Part shown: positions 4,841 through 6,403 of the stretch, piece by piece
Layout: every line of letters starts with the position of its first letter
Position numbering within the stretch: position 1 is the stretch's first letter
Assembly (NCBI GenBank): GCA_030536675.1
Contig: JAUNPM010000095.1
Location: forward strand, 1-6,403
DNA length: 6,403 nt
Reading direction: 5' to 3'
Source: Clostridia bacterium
Lineage (GTDB): Bacteria > Bacillota > Clostridia > Lachnospirales > CAG-274
Program-made: the position numbers and the translations under genes
Notes under the pieces: generated by a model
The model's database searches: none
Told to the model about the DNA's origin: nothing
Seen by the model: the letters and a program-made list of their open reading frames with translations, nothing else

Positions 4841-5933
4841 AAAGACAGCGCACTACCTTCTGCCCCGATAACCGCCTTACACAGCCCTTAAGCTCAAGCA
4901 TAGTCAGCAGACAGGCAACTTCTCCCGCATCCATATTCAGCTTTTCTGTCAATTCATCAGCCGTAATCGGCTCATAACTTATACAATCATATAACATTTT
5001 TTCATCTTTAGCAAGAGGAATTAATTCTTTTTCAGAATTTTTTAATTCCCGCTCACTCATTTTTATTCCAAGCTCTTCCATAACATCCTCGGTTTTTGTT
5101 ATGGGAACACAGCCCTTTCTTATTAAACCGTTGCAGCCCTTGCTTAAGCTGCTTGTTATGTTGCCGGGCACAGCCATAACTATCCTTCCGTTTTCAATTG
5201 CCTTGTTAGCCGTTATAAGAGAGCCGCTTTTTTCTGCCGCCTCAATTACAAGGGTGGCTCTTGAGATACAGGCAATTATTCTGTTTCTGTAGGGAAAATT
5301 AGCCTTATAAGGTCTTGTGCCTAAAGGATATTCACTTATTATGCAGCCCCTGTTTTTTATTTCATTGTATAAATTTGTATTAACGGCAGGATAACACACA
5401 TCAGCTCCCGTCCCCATTACGGCAACAGTATTGCCTCCTGCGTCAATAGCGCTTTTGTGGGCAACAGCGTCTATTCCCATTGCCATACCGCTTACAATGC
5501 TCACTCCCGCCTTTGCCAGCTCTCCCGCTATTTTATTGCACACAGCCGCACCGTAATCACTTATTCTTCTTGAGCCTACAATACTTACCATAGGATAAAC
5601 ATTGTCGGGAAGCCTTCCTATTACATAAAGCCCCAAAGGCTGATCATTCATAAGCAAAAGCTGACTTGGGTAACAGGGATCGTCGGGCACTATAAATTCA
5701 GCCTCACTTCTGTACAGCTTTTCAAGCTCCCCGTCCATATCGTATTTATATCTGCTTTCCATTAACTGCTCCAGCTTTTCGCCTTTTATTGCCTTTGTTT
5801 CCAAAAGCTCATTTCTTGAAGCATTCCATATTGCCTCGGCAGTCCCCAGACTTTTAATAAGAGCCAGCTTAATATCAATATTTATATTCATAAGTGAACT
5901 AAGCCACATTAAATAATTTCTCTCCGTATACAT
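4839..5933 (-). CDS. dprA: DNA processing protein DprA (Smf)
   Basis: Binds incoming single-stranded DNA and loads RecA on it during natural transformation; also common in species not known to transform. The 364-residue product has an N-terminal helical region (1-55), a Rossmann-like core and a C-terminal winged-helix (DML1-like) domain (about 310-364). Core motifs: VGSRRISDYG (119-128), SGMAMGIDAVAH (148-159, usually SGxARGID), YP at 181-182, SEYPLGTRPYKANFPYRNR (200-218), SGSLITANKA (236-245) and AVPGN (254-258). The N-terminal helix-hairpin-helix loop lacks its usual glycines (MNINID). Start: the frame opens 39 nt further at a TTG (5972), overlapping comM. The ATG at 5933 has GGGG 8 nt upstream and a start-like sequence MYTERNYLMWLSSL, so 5933 is preferred. 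It follows the comM stop by 16 nt and precedes topA by 10 nt. Confidence 0.95.
   Translation of the reverse strand: MYTERNYLMWLSSLMNINIDIKLALIKSLGTAEAIWNASRNELLETKAIKGEKLEQLMESRYKYDMDGELEKLYRSEAEFIVPDDPCYPSQLLLMNDQPLGLYVIGRLPDNVYPMVSIVGSRRISDYGAAVCNKIAGELAKAGVSIVSGMAMGIDAVAHKSAIDAGGNTVAVMGTGADVCYPAVNTNLYNEIKNRGCIISEYPLGTRPYKANFPYRNRIIACISRATLVIEAAEKSGSLITANKAIENGRIVMAVPGNITSSLSKGCNGLIRKGCVPITKTEDVMEELGIKMSERELKNSEKELIPLAKDEKMLYDCISYEPITADELTEKLNMDAGEVACLLTMLELKGCVRRLSGQKVVRCL
5017..5049 (-). repeat. AT-rich inverted repeat in the dprA linker
   Basis: GGAATT plus AATTCT (5017-5028) pairs with AGAATT (5034-5039) and AATTCC (5044-5049): 12 pairs in two blocks, with a 4-nt T bulge between blocks and a 5-nt loop. 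It encodes part of the variable linker (ELKNSEKELIPL) between the DprA core and its winged helix. Low sequence constraint there makes both chance and function possible. Confidence 0.4.
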
Positions 5934-5941
5934 AACAAATA

Positions 5942-5945
5942 CCCC
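5942..5945 (-). promoter_or_regulatory. Shine-Dalgarno site that decides the dprA start
   Basis: GGGG 8 nt before the ATG at 5933, located between the comM stop and dprA. It favours that ATG over the upstream in-frame TTG at 5972, which has no evident site. Confidence 0.55.
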
Positions 5946-5949
5946 GTTT

Positions 5950-6403
5950 TCAGTGCAAAAATTTTCTATCAAGATTTCTAAGCTGTATTGCCTCGGCTAT
6001 GTGATTTACACGTATGCTTTCACTTCCGTCAAGGTCTGCTATTGTTCTTGACAGCTTAAGCAGCTTGTGATATGCTCTTGCACTGAAATTCAGATTATCA
6101 AAAGCATTTTTAAGTATTGTCCTTTCCATATCCCCTAAAGCACAGTATTTTTCTATTTGAGAAGCACTTAGCTGTGAATTAAAATGTATTCCCTCGTTTT
6201 TATATCTTTCCTGCTGTATTTTATGAGCCTCCACAACTCTCTTTTTAATAAGTGCAGAGCTTTCTCCCTTTCTTCCTTTTGCAAGGGATTTGTAATCTAC
6301 CGGTCCCGCCTCCACCTGTATGTCTATTCTGTCAAGGAGAGGTCCGCTTATTTTCCCCATATATTTATTTATTTTGTTGGGAGTGCAGGTACATTTGTAC
6401 GAA
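5950..6403 (-). CDS. comM: ComM/YifB family Mg-chelatase-like AAA+ ATPase, C-terminal 150 residues (partial, runs off right edge)
   Basis: ComM is a hexameric AAA+ motor that promotes branch migration of recombination intermediates during transformation; in Bacillota the family is usually named YifB. Only about the last 150 of roughly 510 residues are visible, in frame to the window edge. Seen: CTCTPNKINKYMGKISGPLL (visible residues 4-23), followed by DRIDIQVEA, the conserved end of the ATPase core; then the helical C-terminal domain with LSASQIE, the SAR motif at visible residues 107-109, RTIADLDGSESI and HIAEAIQLRNLDRKF near the end. The Walker A and B motifs lie outside the window and cannot be judged. 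It ends with TGA, 16 nt before dprA, and the comM-dprA-topA order is common in Clostridia. Confidence 0.95.
   Translation of the reverse strand, partial: SYKCTCTPNKINKYMGKISGPLLDRIDIQVEAGPVDYKSLAKGRKGESSALIKKRVVEAHKIQQERYKNEGIHFNSQLSASQIEKYCALGDMERTILKNAFDNLNFSARAYHKLLKLSRTIADLDGSESIRVNHIAEAIQLRNLDRKFLH

Noticed and set aside
5934..5972. TTG at 5972 as the dprA start, overlapping comM
   Set aside because: No ribosome binding site, and the extra 13 residues (MIENFCTENGVFV) do not resemble the DprA N-terminus; ATG at 5933 fits better.

Overview
This AT-rich window reads as a compact chromosomal segment of a low-GC Bacillota, most likely class Clostridia and probably Lachnospiraceae-like. The clues are strong AGGAGG-type Shine-Dalgarno sites, a CodY-family protein directly behind topA, a dimeric-type glycyl-tRNA synthetase, and a clostridial DUF402 gene followed by a divergent radC. 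The taxonomic placement is inference from gene content and order; no marker gene was compared.

All eight genes lie on the minus strand and are transcribed from right to left: comM/yifB (3' end only, cut by the right edge), dprA, topA, a short codY-like gene, a DUF402/Ntdp-like phosphohydrolase, radC, a small PspC-domain membrane protein, and glyS (5' part only, cut by the left edge). Spacing runs from a 1-base overlap (topA/codY) and direct abutment (codY/DUF402) to 34 bases (pspC/glyS). I see no promoter or convincing terminator inside the window, so it looks like one polycistronic unit with translational coupling. There is no gene-free stretch above 34 bases. Plus-strand open frames are antisense shadows of these genes. 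I saw no rRNA, tRNA, CRISPR, insertion sequence or phage gene.

Functionally, the upstream half handles DNA: ComM (helicase-like motor for branch migration), DprA (loads RecA on incoming single strands) and TopA (relaxes negative supercoils). RadC, a JAMM-domain protein of uncertain role, continues this theme. The other genes are a nutrient-type regulator, a nucleotide phosphatase-like enzyme, a membrane protein and a translation enzyme.

The part most worth attention is the codY-like gene. It keeps the CodY winged-helix DNA-binding domain and the linker helix, but has only about 70 residues where the family normally carries a GAF ligand-sensing domain of roughly 140. That shortened part also contains an unusually long inverted repeat: 20 pairs with a 3-nt loop, in which every non-Watson-Crick pair is G·U in the mRNA sense. 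A second, 11-pair hairpin follows it. The window may thus hold a CodY variant that no longer senses isoleucine in the usual way, with mRNA structure in its place. The protein architecture is seen directly; the regulatory meaning is a hypothesis.
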